Source: Hofstenia miamia (taxonomy: Eukaryota > Xenacoelomorpha > Acoela). From it: DNA of 64,000 bases. Under the pieces are notes generated by a model that had not been told where the DNA came from, searched no databases, and worked only from the letters and a program-made list of their open reading frames with translations. Numbering within the stretch: position 1 is the first letter of the stretch; each line of letters begins with the position of its first letter. The translations under genes were made by a program, and so were the position numbers. The stretch spans positions 104,246-168,245 of the forward strand of contig SCFE01000043.1 in NCBI GenBank assembly GCA_004352715.1, in the 5' to 3' direction. Shown here one piece after another: positions 21,179 through 32,956 of the stretch.

Positions 21179-22082
21179 CATCACATAGATGGGTATTGAG
21201 AACGCTAGCGGCCAATGGAGTTTCACGGAAATGGGTTGAGTTTCTAGGAAGAGAGATGGGAAAGTGGCAGACTGAGATAGACGGGCACAGGCTGAGGTTT
21301 AGGCGAGGCATATTCCAGGGAGACAGCTTAGCGCCACTACTGTTTGTAGTTAGCTTAATACCTATCACAGAAAAGTTAAAGGAAACAGGCATAGGGTATA
21401 AGATGGAGAAGAATGGTAGAGCAGTGAGTCACCTGTGGTACATGGACGACCTGAAGATGTACGCTAGTTCAAGGAAGATGTTGCAGAAGCAAGTGGAGAC
21501 ATTGGAGAAGGCAAGCAGAGATTCAGGGTTGGAGTTTGGATTAGGAAAGTGTGCAGCAGTGACAATGACTAGAGGCAAGTGTGTGGATGGGGATGGCTTG
21601 AGGACAAGCAGTGGGGATAAGATTGAGGAAGTCAAAGAGGGGTACAAGTACTTAGGTGTGATAGAGAAAGACAGAACAGATCACGAGGAAATAAAGATGA
21701 GGCTAAGGAAAGAATACAAGAGGAGAGTAAGGAAGGTACTACAGAAGTCAGCATTGAATGGGCAGAATAGTATAAAAGCAATTAATACATGGGCGATACC
21801 AGTGTTGAGATATTCGGCAGGAATAGTTAGATGGAACAAGAATGAACTTAGGGAGCTAGACAGAGAGACAAGGAAGGTACTAGCAGCAGAGAGGGCTTTC
21901 AACCTAAATGGAGATGTGGATAGGTTGTACATGGCAAGGCATAAAGGAGGGAAAGGACTGCTAAGTGTGGAGGAAACTGTAGAAGCAGAAGCACTAGGGC
22001 TAAAGGAGTATGTAGAAGCACAACCTAGAGGGTCAATACTGGAGGTCACTAAGGAGTTAAGGAAGATAAGAACTGAGAGTGA
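21179..22082 (+). mobile_element. R4/Dong-like non-LTR retrotransposon, copy 2, 5'-truncated at an AAT repeat
   Basis: RT coding sequence begins immediately after the AAT array, at a more internal point than copy 1 (the segment before VLRTLAANGVS is missing). The frame is open for 300 codons to the gap: [28 protein letters not shown] (MDD), the KCAAV block, GYKYLGVIE (RT block 7), then a thumb region with AINTWAIPVLRYSAGI and VDRLYMARHKGGKGLLSVE, as in R4-type and related site-specific elements. Where it overlaps copy 1 the two differ by only a few percent. Its endonuclease domain and 3' end are lost in the 262-N gap. Confidence 0.85.
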
Positions 22083-22344
22083 NNNNNNNNNNNNNNNNNN
22101 NNNNNNNNNNNNNNNNNNNNNNNNNNNNNNNNNNNNNNNNNNNNNNNNNNNNNNNNNNNNNNNNNNNNNNNNNNNNNNNNNNNNNNNNNNNNNNNNNNNN
22201 NNNNNNNNNNNNNNNNNNNNNNNNNNNNNNNNNNNNNNNNNNNNNNNNNNNNNNNNNNNNNNNNNNNNNNNNNNNNNNNNNNNNNNNNNNNNNNNNNNNN
22301 NNNNNNNNNNNNNNNNNNNNNNNNNNNNNNNNNNNNNNNNNNNN
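22083..22344. other. Assembly gap (262 N)
   Basis: Removes the 3' part of R4-like copy 2. The sequence resumes in a short TA run. Confidence 0.99.
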
Positions 22345-22838
22345 TATATATATGTTAATAATGATAAATAAGATTTTAGGTTCAATATCATTAAGAATGT
22401 ATGGCTACCATTCTATTCAATACAAAGCCGTTTTGGTAATTGACAATGCGAATTGAAATGTTAAGACAAATAAATGTTGTCAGACAGAAAACATGCTAGC
22501 GTCTAAAAATCTTGTTATCGTTCAACTGTTATTTTGCGCTGTTAATCTTCAACCACCTTTTCCCTTTCCATTCACTTCAAAGCAAGTCTTATCATATGAT
22601 TCTTTTAGGCTTAAATTACTTAATGATTTATTAACTTTTTCGAAAGTTAATGGCCAATCACTAAATGTCCCCAACACTGTTCGCATTTATTTTATGGAAA
22701 TGGGTTTGAAGTAAATTTGAAGGAACACAATTACTGTATCATTTTTGCATAATTGCATGATTCTTTCTTTAACTCAATATAATTTTTATGCAAAGTCCAG
22801 GATTATAGCCACTCATCTATATATATATATATATATAT
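22345..22838. other. Non-coding stretch ending in an AT repeat
   Basis: No gene seen. An (AT)n run (22820-22838) leads into the next gap. Confidence 0.45.
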
Positions 22839-23838
22839 NNNNNNNNNNNNNNNNNNNNNNNNNNNNNNNNNNNNNNNNNNNNNNNNNNNNNNNNNNNNNN
22901 NNNNNNNNNNNNNNNNNNNNNNNNNNNNNNNNNNNNNNNNNNNNNNNNNNNNNNNNNNNNNNNNNNNNNNNNNNNNNNNNNNNNNNNNNNNNNNNNNNNN
23001 NNNNNNNNNNNNNNNNNNNNNNNNNNNNNNNNNNNNNNNNNNNNNNNNNNNNNNNNNNNNNNNNNNNNNNNNNNNNNNNNNNNNNNNNNNNNNNNNNNNN
23101 NNNNNNNNNNNNNNNNNNNNNNNNNNNNNNNNNNNNNNNNNNNNNNNNNNNNNNNNNNNNNNNNNNNNNNNNNNNNNNNNNNNNNNNNNNNNNNNNNNNN
23201 NNNNNNNNNNNNNNNNNNNNNNNNNNNNNNNNNNNNNNNNNNNNNNNNNNNNNNNNNNNNNNNNNNNNNNNNNNNNNNNNNNNNNNNNNNNNNNNNNNNN
23301 NNNNNNNNNNNNNNNNNNNNNNNNNNNNNNNNNNNNNNNNNNNNNNNNNNNNNNNNNNNNNNNNNNNNNNNNNNNNNNNNNNNNNNNNNNNNNNNNNNNN
23401 NNNNNNNNNNNNNNNNNNNNNNNNNNNNNNNNNNNNNNNNNNNNNNNNNNNNNNNNNNNNNNNNNNNNNNNNNNNNNNNNNNNNNNNNNNNNNNNNNNNN
23501 NNNNNNNNNNNNNNNNNNNNNNNNNNNNNNNNNNNNNNNNNNNNNNNNNNNNNNNNNNNNNNNNNNNNNNNNNNNNNNNNNNNNNNNNNNNNNNNNNNNN
23601 NNNNNNNNNNNNNNNNNNNNNNNNNNNNNNNNNNNNNNNNNNNNNNNNNNNNNNNNNNNNNNNNNNNNNNNNNNNNNNNNNNNNNNNNNNNNNNNNNNNN
23701 NNNNNNNNNNNNNNNNNNNNNNNNNNNNNNNNNNNNNNNNNNNNNNNNNNNNNNNNNNNNNNNNNNNNNNNNNNNNNNNNNNNNNNNNNNNNNNNNNNNN
23801 NNNNNNNNNNNNNNNNNNNNNNNNNNNNNNNNNNNNNN
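22839..23838. other. Assembly gap (exactly 1000 N) inside an AT microsatellite
   Basis: Both edges are (AT)n (22820-22838 and 23839-23862), so the gap probably lies wholly or partly in a simple repeat. Confidence 0.99.
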
Positions 23839-23862
23839 TATATATATATATATATATATATA

Positions 23863-24841
23863 GGAGACACTTGCTCTAACCTGACCCATAAATGCTTTCA
23901 TTAATGTCAAAAAGGTTTACATTTGTGATAATTTTTTAAAGTTGACATTTAGTTATACTTTTACTAAATTTAATAGATGTACTAAAATATATGCATATTT
24001 TTCAACATTTAAAAATTTTTGAAAATTTTTTATCAAGCTCAAAATGTTCTCAGGCGTTTTTAGCCTGATGCTATGCTAGTTGAAATGGAGAGATTCAAAC
24101 ACAATGCTATTTTATGACTACGAAATATCGTATCTGACAAAAGATGAAATCAGAAAAAACGGGTATGGTGTTTTGTTTTTACTGATTCTGGGTCATAGAG
24201 ATATAAGTTTTATTTAGAAAGTTATTCAGCAGTTAGATACTGTGCTTAGAGTAGGGTAGCAAGAACATGAAAAAAGTGCAATTACAATGTCTTACCTCTT
24301 AACCAGTGATATGAATTTAATACCATTTTATTTTTTATATCTTTTTCATGTCTAATTGTTGTGATTCTTAAAAAATCAGTCTTTTAACAATTAAATGATT
24401 TTAGCAAAGTACTAAGTTTCAAAGAATTTCTTTGTTAAGGGACGTATTGCATGATGATCATATGACTTGTAAAGGCAAGCAAGATAATATGTACATCTAT
24501 TATCAGCCTTAAAAATGAAATCAAGATGTAGCCTACAAAAATCTTAGATTTATTTATTGATGTAAAAGTTTGTCAGATGAGTGATGTAATTAAAACAGAA
24601 AATATGTTGTTCTACATTTTTTCACATGTAATTTTCAGAACAAATATAACATTGGGTGAGCTTAATGTATAGATACTACCTTTGTTTGCTGTCATTTCGT
24701 CAATATGAATAATAAATCAAAAATTCTACTTATATGAACCTAGAATATGACCGGATTTGCAAGACTGACGTCGTTGTAATACTTGTAGTTCACATTGGCA
24801 AAATTAGAGCAAATAAATGTGTATTGTTTACTTAAAAGCAN
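23863..24841. other. Non-coding stretch, nothing recognised
   Basis: AT-rich. Ends at a single N (24841) in front of an AT repeat. Confidence 0.45.

Positions 24842-24871
<30 letters not shown>
24842..24871. repeat. (AT)n microsatellite
   Basis: Thirty bases of perfect AT, preceded by one N. Confidence 0.95.
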
Positions 24872-24875
<4 letters not shown>

Positions 24876-25399
24876 TGCAGGTTGGGGGGCTGCAGCCCAG
24901 GAGTCCTTCCCTAGATCCGATACTGCTTGTTTGATTACTCATTTGTTGAAGCCGAGGCCTATTTCAAAACATTCGTTTCCTTTAAATACTAGACCACTGA
25001 TACACTAAGAAATAATATGGGTATTAATTCTGAATACGACTTTCAATTTAGACCTACACTCAACAATACTAAATATGTTTATATATATATATATATATTT
25101 GAATATTTTATTAGAAGACACATTGATTATATAGCCAATAAATCCTTCAATATAGCTTGAATTTATGGAAATCATTCCAGATACATTTAATAACAGACCG
25201 CTGATTTCACTTTGATAATAAAACTAAATTAGTCTAAAAACTGAGTTTTTGTATTTAAACAAATGGTTCAAATTAAGACTCTTTGTTTACTGTAATTAAA
25301 TGTTTATCAGCAAATTTAATATATAACATTGCATGAATTTCAATTTGCCTATTTCATTTGTAAATATATATATGTCTATCTTAAATGGAATGGAAAGCC
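24872..25399. other. Non-coding stretch with a short G-rich word and an AT repeat
   Basis: A G-rich segment (GGTTGGGGGGCTGCAGCCC, about 24880-24898) contains the palindrome GGGCTGCAGCCC. An (AT)n run lies at about 25079-25098. No gene seen. Confidence 0.4.
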
Positions 25400-25876
25400 T
25401 TTATTATTATTATCATTATTATTATTATCTCCATTTTCATGAGCGAAATAAAACCTGTATAAACAATATCCAGTCTAAAACAAAAATTTTGAACTCTTCA
25501 TTTACTGCAATTGCTTGTCAGCTATGGAATTCATTAGATATAAAAATACGAAATGCTTCAACCTTGAATCAATTTAAACGCCTACTAAAGGAAAATTTAC
25601 TTGCAGCTCAATACAAACTAGGTTCCTCAAAAAAATTTAACGTGTGGCGGAATGTAAAATGCAGTTAATATCTTGTAAATATTTTAAAATTTTATATTTG
25701 TTTTGTTTGTGCGTGTCCTTTTGTTTTATTGCAGCTTTTTAACCTTCTCTTTTTAGCTTTAGTTTGTAGTGTTGTACAGTAACATAGTGTATATATATAT
25801 ATATCTTTGTAAATATTTGTATATAAATATTATGCACTGTACTCACAGTTCAAACTAAATAAAGCTAGTTAGTGTT

Positions 25877-25920
<44 letters not shown>
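25400..25920 (+). mobile_element. CR1/L2-like element, 3' end with (ATT)n tail
   Basis: After a TTA-rich run (25400-25428) the frame reads the extreme C-terminus of a CR1/L2-type ORF2: LWNSLDIKIRNASTLNQFKR followed by LLKENLLAAQYKL, stop at 25666-25668. This corresponds to the tail LWNNLDYETRIEKNYKKFRK of the 17.8-kb copy. A 200-bp AT-rich 3' UTR contains AAATAAAGC just before a perfect (ATT)n array (25880-25920), the expected 3' terminus. The copy is strongly 5'-truncated, and both ends abut the same trinucleotide repeat. Confidence 0.75.
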
Positions 25921-25921
<1 letters not shown>

Positions 25922-28774
25922 AGTAAAGAATCTTTAATATTACTTTGTAAATATTTATAAATGATTAAGCATAAATTGGCAGCTAATTGTTGATGCAGGA
26001 GATTGATATTTAATGTAATATCTAGTTATCATTCAAACGAAACCAAGTAATTACTTTATTGCCAAGGAAATATTAACTCGTCTACCAAGTGGCTAAAACT
26101 CATTTATTCCGCAGATGAATTGACATATTTTAGAGGATTTCTAATGCAATCTAATTACGAATAAGAGGCGTCTGCAAGAACAATTAAATTGCAATATACG
26201 GTACCATTGAAAATAGCAGAATGCTCTGATACAATTGCATTATAAATACATTTTTGGCGACAATTATGTCGATCATACTGTAAAAATAACATTTTCAACA
26301 GCTTAGAATTTTGATCTCATATAACATCCATCGTCCTAAACAACCGCTAGGAATCAATTAAAATTGGAAAAAGCGATTAATTTCAAAAAAATAAAATACT
26401 TTTAAACTGCGGCCAGAAGTTTCCTAAAACTGTAATAATTTCTTGAAAGTCATTCAAAATAAAAGACTACCACAGAATAACAAGTTCCTAACTCAGAATT
26501 CCCGTATTGTCTACCTCAACGAATAATTGTATCTTTATTAAGTTTTTCTAATAAACCATCACAGATTTTTAAAAATTCTTATTAGAATTAGTGCTAACTT
26601 CCTGATTATGTGAAAGTTATGCATGGGAAGAATTTGAAGGCATCCTAAAAATATGAATTTTTAGTGAAAAATAGCATTTCAAGTTCTTAAACAAAAGTCT
26701 GATTTTTTTTAACTTTGCAGCGTCCATGCTTGCTCGTCTTAAACCAAACCGTGTTGGTTTTGATAGCTATGCCCTTTTTCAGTCAAAGTATGCAAGACAT
26801 TTTGTGATTTATTTTAAGACAGTGTATGCTTTCCTAAAGGTTGACGTCAGATTTTGTTGAGGAGTATTCACATTGTTGAGGAATGATCACATACGCTGCA
26901 GTTTGATTTTGTGTCAAATCCTAGAGATATCGCCAAAGTTATCTGGTTGCCCAGATGTTCCCTTGTCACGGTATAACTTCATGAAGGTGGCTCACAACGT
27001 CCCCAATCTTGGTACTGCTGTTATATAAGAAACTTCCCAAAAGTCTTCAGTGTCTCTGGCCTGGCTTTTCTTAATAATCTCATTTTCAGTATCGATAGTT
27101 TTTTCAATTTTTCGGCAAATTGACCCGTTTTCCACTAATCCAAATGTTCTCGATTCATGAACTCGACTCTGCCTGAACAACTTTTGTACTTAGGTAAGTA
27201 GCGAGGCAGTCATCAAATATCTTGAAACTTTTCTCTACTTAGATCGTGATGTTTTTTAATCAGTTTGTCAAAAGAACTACATGAATGATGTTTTCAGGTA
27301 AAGACTCATCACATCTAATCAAGGTTAAAATCAGGATAGTCAGGTCAGGACAGGTTGAAAATATTGACAGACAAAATCAGGTTAAAATCAGGTTAACACA
27401 TGTTTGCTTAGGTATTGCAGCGTGCGATCTCACGTCAAAACCTAAATGTTAGATTAGCTTTTAATATGACATTTGATTAAAATCCATGAGTTATGTATGC
27501 ATGCATTAACCAGCCATGCAAAAATACTAAAACATCATTTCTTCCTCCTTCTCTCAAATGCAGTAAATAGCAATATCTTGATCAATCTGATTAATTCCTC
27601 CCATGAACCTGTTATTGCGGTAAGCAACATCTGGTTAAGAGAAAGCAATGTTGCAATTTGTTTATCTTGAATAGCGCGTCAAAGTTTTGCAAAAACCAGC
27701 ATGCAGTGGACAAGAGTTGCAATTAGGTCAGGGATTTGTTGACGCGTCAGCCGGGTCCGCAGATCAATTGTTTCTTTAACGCACGTGGGTTTCGTAAGTC
27801 ACGTTTACATAAGTTGGTTCATCTAAATAAAGTCAAGCTCATTATTACCTAAGGATTGAATTACACAAATGCCATGTGTGCCTTAAATAGTTCTAATAGT
27901 TTGTTATGTTGATTCTCGTTTCCCTCTGTCGTAGGGCAATGCAAATCCACTTTTTAAATTTCGAATTCAAGTAACATGAAATACATTATCAGTATATTCT
28001 TCAACAGAAGAATTCAACTGATAAATGTGATTTACGTATTTTACATCAAGTGTTCAAGTGGTAGCTACCAAGCAAATTATTTATTTAATAAATTTCAGCA
28101 ACCCCAGAGAAATTTCTAGTTTTTTCAATGTTCTTCTCCAATATTCGAATTAGAAAGCAACAAAGGTTTGGATTCTGACTTGATTTCGTTAATTCGCAAA
28201 GCAATATTATATAATTTGGTTTAATATTAAGTTTAGATTAAGTCTTCGAAATTCGGTTCAGATATTAGTCGAAATTTTTTTGCCAGAAATTGACTGGGTT
28301 AAATTATTAAATTCAATAAACATTTGCAAGTAGAAAAATTGTTAACAGACTGATGTTTTAAAAAGATCTGGTCTTGCTAGAATTTTTGCTTCATATAAAA
28401 GCATTTCGATAATTTTCTATTTCACATCCAAATGTATGAGAGATATTAGAACGTTGTCTTTAAGTGTGAGGTGAAGCATTTGAATGTTAGTGAAGATCAG
28501 ATTGAAGTGCTGCTTCGTGTCAATGTCTATGTAAGTATGCTCTTTACAACGTTCTAAATTCTAAAAAAAAGGTCAAATCAGGTCACTGAGTCATTTATTT
28601 TACAATGTTAACGGATCGCATTTGTCACCAGATCTCATTTTGTAACCCGGTTGCAACTATGCAGTGTGCCATCCAAAAGTTTTTATTGTTTCTAAACATC
28701 GCTGTTATCTTGATGACGAGACTGTTAGCATTATTTCATTAGACATATCCATGTATTAATTCATTATGCGAATA
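25921..28774. other. Non-coding stretch, nothing recognised
   Basis: About 2.9 kb without a supported gene. Near 27310-27395 the words AATCAGGTTAA and GGTCAGGA recur in a short degenerate run. The frames 26992-27180 and 27473-27670 have no domains. Confidence 0.4.
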
Positions 28775-29430
28775 CAGGGTCTTGCAGATAAATACGTAAT
28801 TTTTCGCAAAACACAATTTTATTGATTTAAATGGAAGTAGATATATAGCATGTTTGTTAAGCAAATAAATACAATTTTATTCAATTCGGTCTCCATCAGC
28901 CGCGATCATAGCTTCAATTCTAACACGGAATCGGCGGCAATATCTCACAAGAGCGCTTTTATCCATTTCCAGCATTTCTCGCTGAATAGAAGCTTTAAGC
29001 TCATTAACACTGGCTTTTGTTGATAAATTTACATTTGGCTGACCTAAGCTCCACACTAAGAAATTTGGTACATTCTGGTTTGGTGAGTTGGGTGACCACA
29101 TTTGTGAACCTATAAAGAAAGGAATTCTTCTATGCACAAGGTCTTGAGTTCTTCTTGATCCACGTGAAGGTGCACAGTCTTGAACTTAAGCAGCACTGCT
29201 GGCCCACTTAGTGCAAGAGAACATCCTCTAGAATCCTAATATACTCCTCTGTATTACTAGTCAACCCAGCCTCAAAGAAATGTGGCGACATTACACTTCT
29301 ATCATTCGCCACCACATGAAAAAACTTTACGCTGACTGGGTTGTTTGACTTAAACACAGAAGTCGCATGAGGGTGATCAGTGGGAATGACACGCGTGTTC
29401 TGGCGATTGATTTGTACATCGACATTAGTT
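28775..29430 (-). pseudogene. mariner-type transposase remnant with lost catalytic residue
   Basis: Minus-strand frames from about 29400 read EAGLTSNTEEYIRILEDVLL, then VQDCAPSR (the mariner QQDGAPxH block with the second catalytic Asp), then FIGSQMWSPNSPNQNVPNF and FLVW, and end with ARYCRRFRxRIEAMI-like sequence (LVRYCRRFRVRIEAMIAADG) and a stop. This is the order of the mariner catalytic core and tail. The third catalytic Asp, expected in SPDLNP, reads SPN, and there are several frameshifts, so the copy is dead. TACAGGGTCTTGCAG at 28773 could be its 3' inverted terminal repeat at a TA target, but no matching 5' end was found upstream. Confidence 0.78.
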
Positions 29431-30055
29431 TTTTTTTATTTCCAAAAATTAATAGTAATATTTACTCCTATTAGTATATTTTATTTCAAAAGTCAAAATG
29501 TTATGTCTTAACAACCTCATAAGTCATTTTTTTATCAAACTGTTCATTTGCAAAATTGAATTTGATGTTTCTCATAGAGATTTCCAAAGAATGTCGCTTT
29601 AATGTAAAGTTCCAAATCGCAATATATTTTAGGTGATCATTATTTTTGCTACATTCAGAAAATAGACTTAAAAAGATTTTGACATCAGGTGACCAATTTC
29701 TATCAATCTATCCTTACGAGTAATCAGTTCACTCATGATCTCATTGCTATACACATCAATTATTCATATTTACTGTAAATGCCAGTTACCAACTTTGATA
29801 ATAAAATCAGATCATAACCCAATTAAAAAACTTTGATTTTGGTGAAAAAGCATGCAATATTTAAGTCAACTATGAATAGAACTGCTCTCTAATAATTTGA
29901 TGAGAATTAATAGCAGTTGTCACAATGACATACCTCCATTGCTATAAACCAGGCTTCTAAAATGTCAGAAAACATGATGTGATTAGCATTTTTGACGACA
30001 AAAAAATTTCTTACCATTTAAGTTCGATTAATGCAATGGAATTAGACGCTTCCCC
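29431..30055. other. Non-coding stretch
   Basis: No gene seen between the mariner remnant and the minisatellite. Confidence 0.45.
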
Positions 30056-30209
30056 AATGAATCAAGAAGAATGAAGGCATTGTAAAATGAATCAAGAAGA
30101 ATGAAGGCATTGTAAAATGAATCAAGAAGAATGAAGGCATTGTAAAATGAATCAAGAAGAATGAAGGCATTGTAAAATGAATCAAGAAGAATGAAGGCAT
30201 TGTAAAATG
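30056..30209. repeat. 30-bp minisatellite, about five perfect copies
   Basis: A 30-bp unit beginning AATGAATCAAGAAGAATGAA is repeated 5.1 times with no spacer and no mismatch between complete units. On the minus strand the unit is in frame and gives the decapeptide FYNAFILLDS five times within a 94-codon frame (30312-30028). Perfect identity means recent expansion or strong homogenisation. The flanks show no gene structure, so the peptide is probably not made. Not a CRISPR array, since there are no spacers. Confidence 0.95.
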
Positions 30210-30611
30210 CTATTCTGTATAGAAAAGGCAAATTTGTGTGTTTCTGAATATGACAGCTTTGAAGGATTTCACTGTTCATAGCCAATGAATGAAGTGCACG
30301 TTTCATATACAAAGTGACAAACTAAGTTATTAATGAGTTTTGTGAACTGTGCCATGCAAAAAAAAATATTATAAAAAAATTTAATATATGCATAACAATA
30401 AACGTGTAAAAATAGATGTGTCATCAGGTAGCATCGTGTTAAATTTAAGTTCTAAGCTCAAATGTAAATTAAGTTAGTGAGCTTATTGATCATTTCTATA
30501 AGCCATAAAACTGAGGATTATCAAAACCATGTGAAATTCGTAAAGTATATTTTTTTCAAGGAGGGAATTAAATTGAATGATTGGTGATTGATTGGGAGGA
30601 TGATTGACAGC
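30210..30611. other. Non-coding stretch
   Basis: No gene seen. Adjoins the 3' end of the Penelope-like element and may contain its 3' UTR. Confidence 0.4.
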
Positions 30612-31808
30612 TTAGAAGAGGTGAAGTTTGATTTCGACTTGATTATTAAATGACGGGCGGATTTCTTTGATTGCAATTGCTTCGGCTATCTTTGAAGATG
30701 GATGACAGATTATGACTGAAAAATTAGATGAAGTGGCAGCATGGCTTTGATGATGGAGGAAGACTTCTGAGCGAAGATGACCGTAGAGATGTTCTCGGAT
30801 TCTGGTTTGAAGATGTCTTCTTGTCTCTCCTATGTATAAGTGCTCACACTTATGACATTGATATTTATAAACAAGAGAAGAGCGTAGAGACATCGGAATG
30901 GAATCTTTGTTTGAAAAGATGTTGCTGGTTTTGAATGATTGAAAGACAGGCTTGATTTGAGTTGAAGTGAATTTCTTGTTGAGATTTTTTACTGAAGCTT
31001 CAAGATTTTTTGAAAGACTAGCGATATAGGGAACTTTCCAATAAATTGACTTTTTTTCACACAGTGCAGTTTGAGGCGATGGATTAAGGGCATCATTAGA
31101 TGAGCGACGGAGAACATTATCAGGATAACCATTTTGGCGGAGATTTTGAAAGATTGTATCAAAAGCTTCAGTTACTTTTTGATAAGAAGATGATAGGCGG
31201 ACGGCTCGGGAAAATAAGTTACGAGGAATAGATAGCTTATATTTTTCAGAACAGTAGGAATTGAAGGGGATATATAACCCAGTGTTTGAGGGTTTGATGC
31301 AGAGAGAAGTTTCAAACGAAGAGGAAGCTCGGTGAAGAGAGACATCAAGGAAATTGAGATGACCATTGGTTTCTGTTTCTTGAGTAAATTGAATTGAAGG
31401 AAGGAATGAGTTGAGGAAGTGAAGAAATTCGTCAGCTTGATTTTGATTGTCCATTAGACAAAAGATATCGTCGACGTATCGCGAGTAGAACGAAGGAAGA
31501 TTGTTTGTAGAGAATTTTGATTTAATGATGTCCATAGCAAAGTTGGCGAATGTTGGGCCTAGGGTGAACCCATAGCCATGCCATCATGCTGCTGATAAAG
31601 TTCATTGTTGAAAGAAAAAATAATATTTGATGAAGCGAGGTGAAGTAATTTTCGAAGAGTTGAATTATCAAAGGGAAAAAGATCTGAAGTCGTAAGACTA
31701 ACAATGTGATCGATGGTTTTGGAGATAGGAATTGAAGTGAAAAGACTTTTGACGTCGTAACAGACCATGATTTTATTAGAAGGATTGATATCTTTGATTT
31801 TTGCGAGG

Positions 31809-31810
<2 letters not shown>
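30612..31810 (-). mobile_element. Penelope-like element: RT plus GIY-YIG endonuclease, one frameshift
   Basis: The minus strand from 31810 begins KIKDINPSNKIMVCYDVKSLFTSIPI (RT block with the first catalytic Asp) and continues to YQQHDGMAMGSP. It shifts by one base at about 31555 and proceeds as LGPTFANFAMD and SFYSRYVDDIFCL (catalytic YVDD), FLDVSL, and a long connector. The last part is KYQCHKCEHLYIGETRRHLQ...RIREH, a GIY-YIG endonuclease with the C-x-x-C linker typical of Penelope-like elements, then the conserved closing E (AEAIAIKEIRPSFN). The stop is at 30612. The N-terminal part is missing, and the reading stops at an (AT)n array. Penelope-like elements use the endonuclease to open the target for priming. 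Apart from the single frameshift the reading is clean. Confidence 0.88.

Positions 31811-31840
<30 letters not shown>
31811..31840. repeat. (AT)n microsatellite at the 5' boundary of a Penelope-like element
   Basis: Thirty bases of perfect AT directly upstream, in element orientation, of the RT coding part. Confidence 0.95.
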
Positions 31841-31845
<5 letters not shown>

Positions 31846-32811
31846 TAGAAGTTCGTGAAAGTAAGGATAAAGTTTTCCTTTTCCTCAATTTAGGGTTCCC
31901 AAAAATTTAATATTTCTAACTTGAAGAATATTTAAACATATAATTTCTTGAAAAATTCGGTGGTGGCACAAATTTTTATTTTGATTCCAAGGAAATTTGC
32001 GAAAGATTCCGAGACGGATTTTAGATAAACTGCATTACACTTTTGCTTTGATATAAATTAAATTGAGTGTCTACAGGATACAGGTGATGGTTCATACTGA
32101 CGATTCTCAAATTAAATTGTTTTTGTCAAATTTTAGACTGCTCTTAGGAAAATTTTGAATAATTTAGGAAAATAAGGATTGGTTATTTTGTGTACATAAA
32201 ACCTGAAAGTGAATTATTTCTTTAATTAATGCACTGCAGTATTTAATTGACGGCTATGCGAAAAATAAAATTTGATGAAATTTTAATGAATTAGATTTTA
32301 ATCAAGCTGTTAAGGTCGGTGCACTAAGAGAATTTGAAATCACTTTATGACACATTCTGTAATAAAAATTTTTTGATGGAACTTTATTTGTTTTGTCACA
32401 CCTTGCTCAATTGAAGACTAAGACCTCCGTTCTTTATGTTATTTCGATATTTATGCCAATTGTTAGACAATAACGCTTGTCATGATCATTATATTTTTGT
32501 CAGATGCAGAACAAACTGGATCTGATAGCGCAAAAGCTCTGCAATGATTAATGTATTTGATCATTTATTTCAAAGCATGATATTATTGATTTAATGGAAG
32601 AACTTCCCTTGCAACATGCTTATGGCATGTTTATCTAATCATAATGCTTCAAAAATTGAAATCATATTTTTCAAAAATCAGTTTCAATGTGAAAATTTAC
32701 AAGTGAATAAATATTTCACCGTATGAACGAAAAAATTCTTCACAAAGGGTGTGTAAAAATAGTCTGGAACTAAACTAGCAGATGCACATTCAAATGAACT
32801 ATATGCATATA

Positions 32812-32813
<2 letters not shown>
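31841..32813. other. Non-coding stretch
   Basis: No gene seen. The rest of the Penelope-like element's N-terminus could not be read here on the minus strand. Confidence 0.45.

Positions 32814-32849
<36 letters not shown>
32814..32849. repeat. (AT)n microsatellite
   Basis: Thirty-six bases of AT repeat. Confidence 0.95.
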
Positions 32850-32851
<2 letters not shown>

Positions 32852-32956
32852 CGGTATCGAAGTAAATTTGATTAAATATGTAAAAAAAATTTAATAAGAT
32901 TTATAATTAAAAATACACTTATAACAATAATGGATTTCTCGTTTTATGGACGTAAT

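Noticed and set aside
30056-30209. Possible CRISPR-like array
   Set aside because: Units are contiguous with no spacers; it is a tandem minisatellite in a eukaryotic genome.
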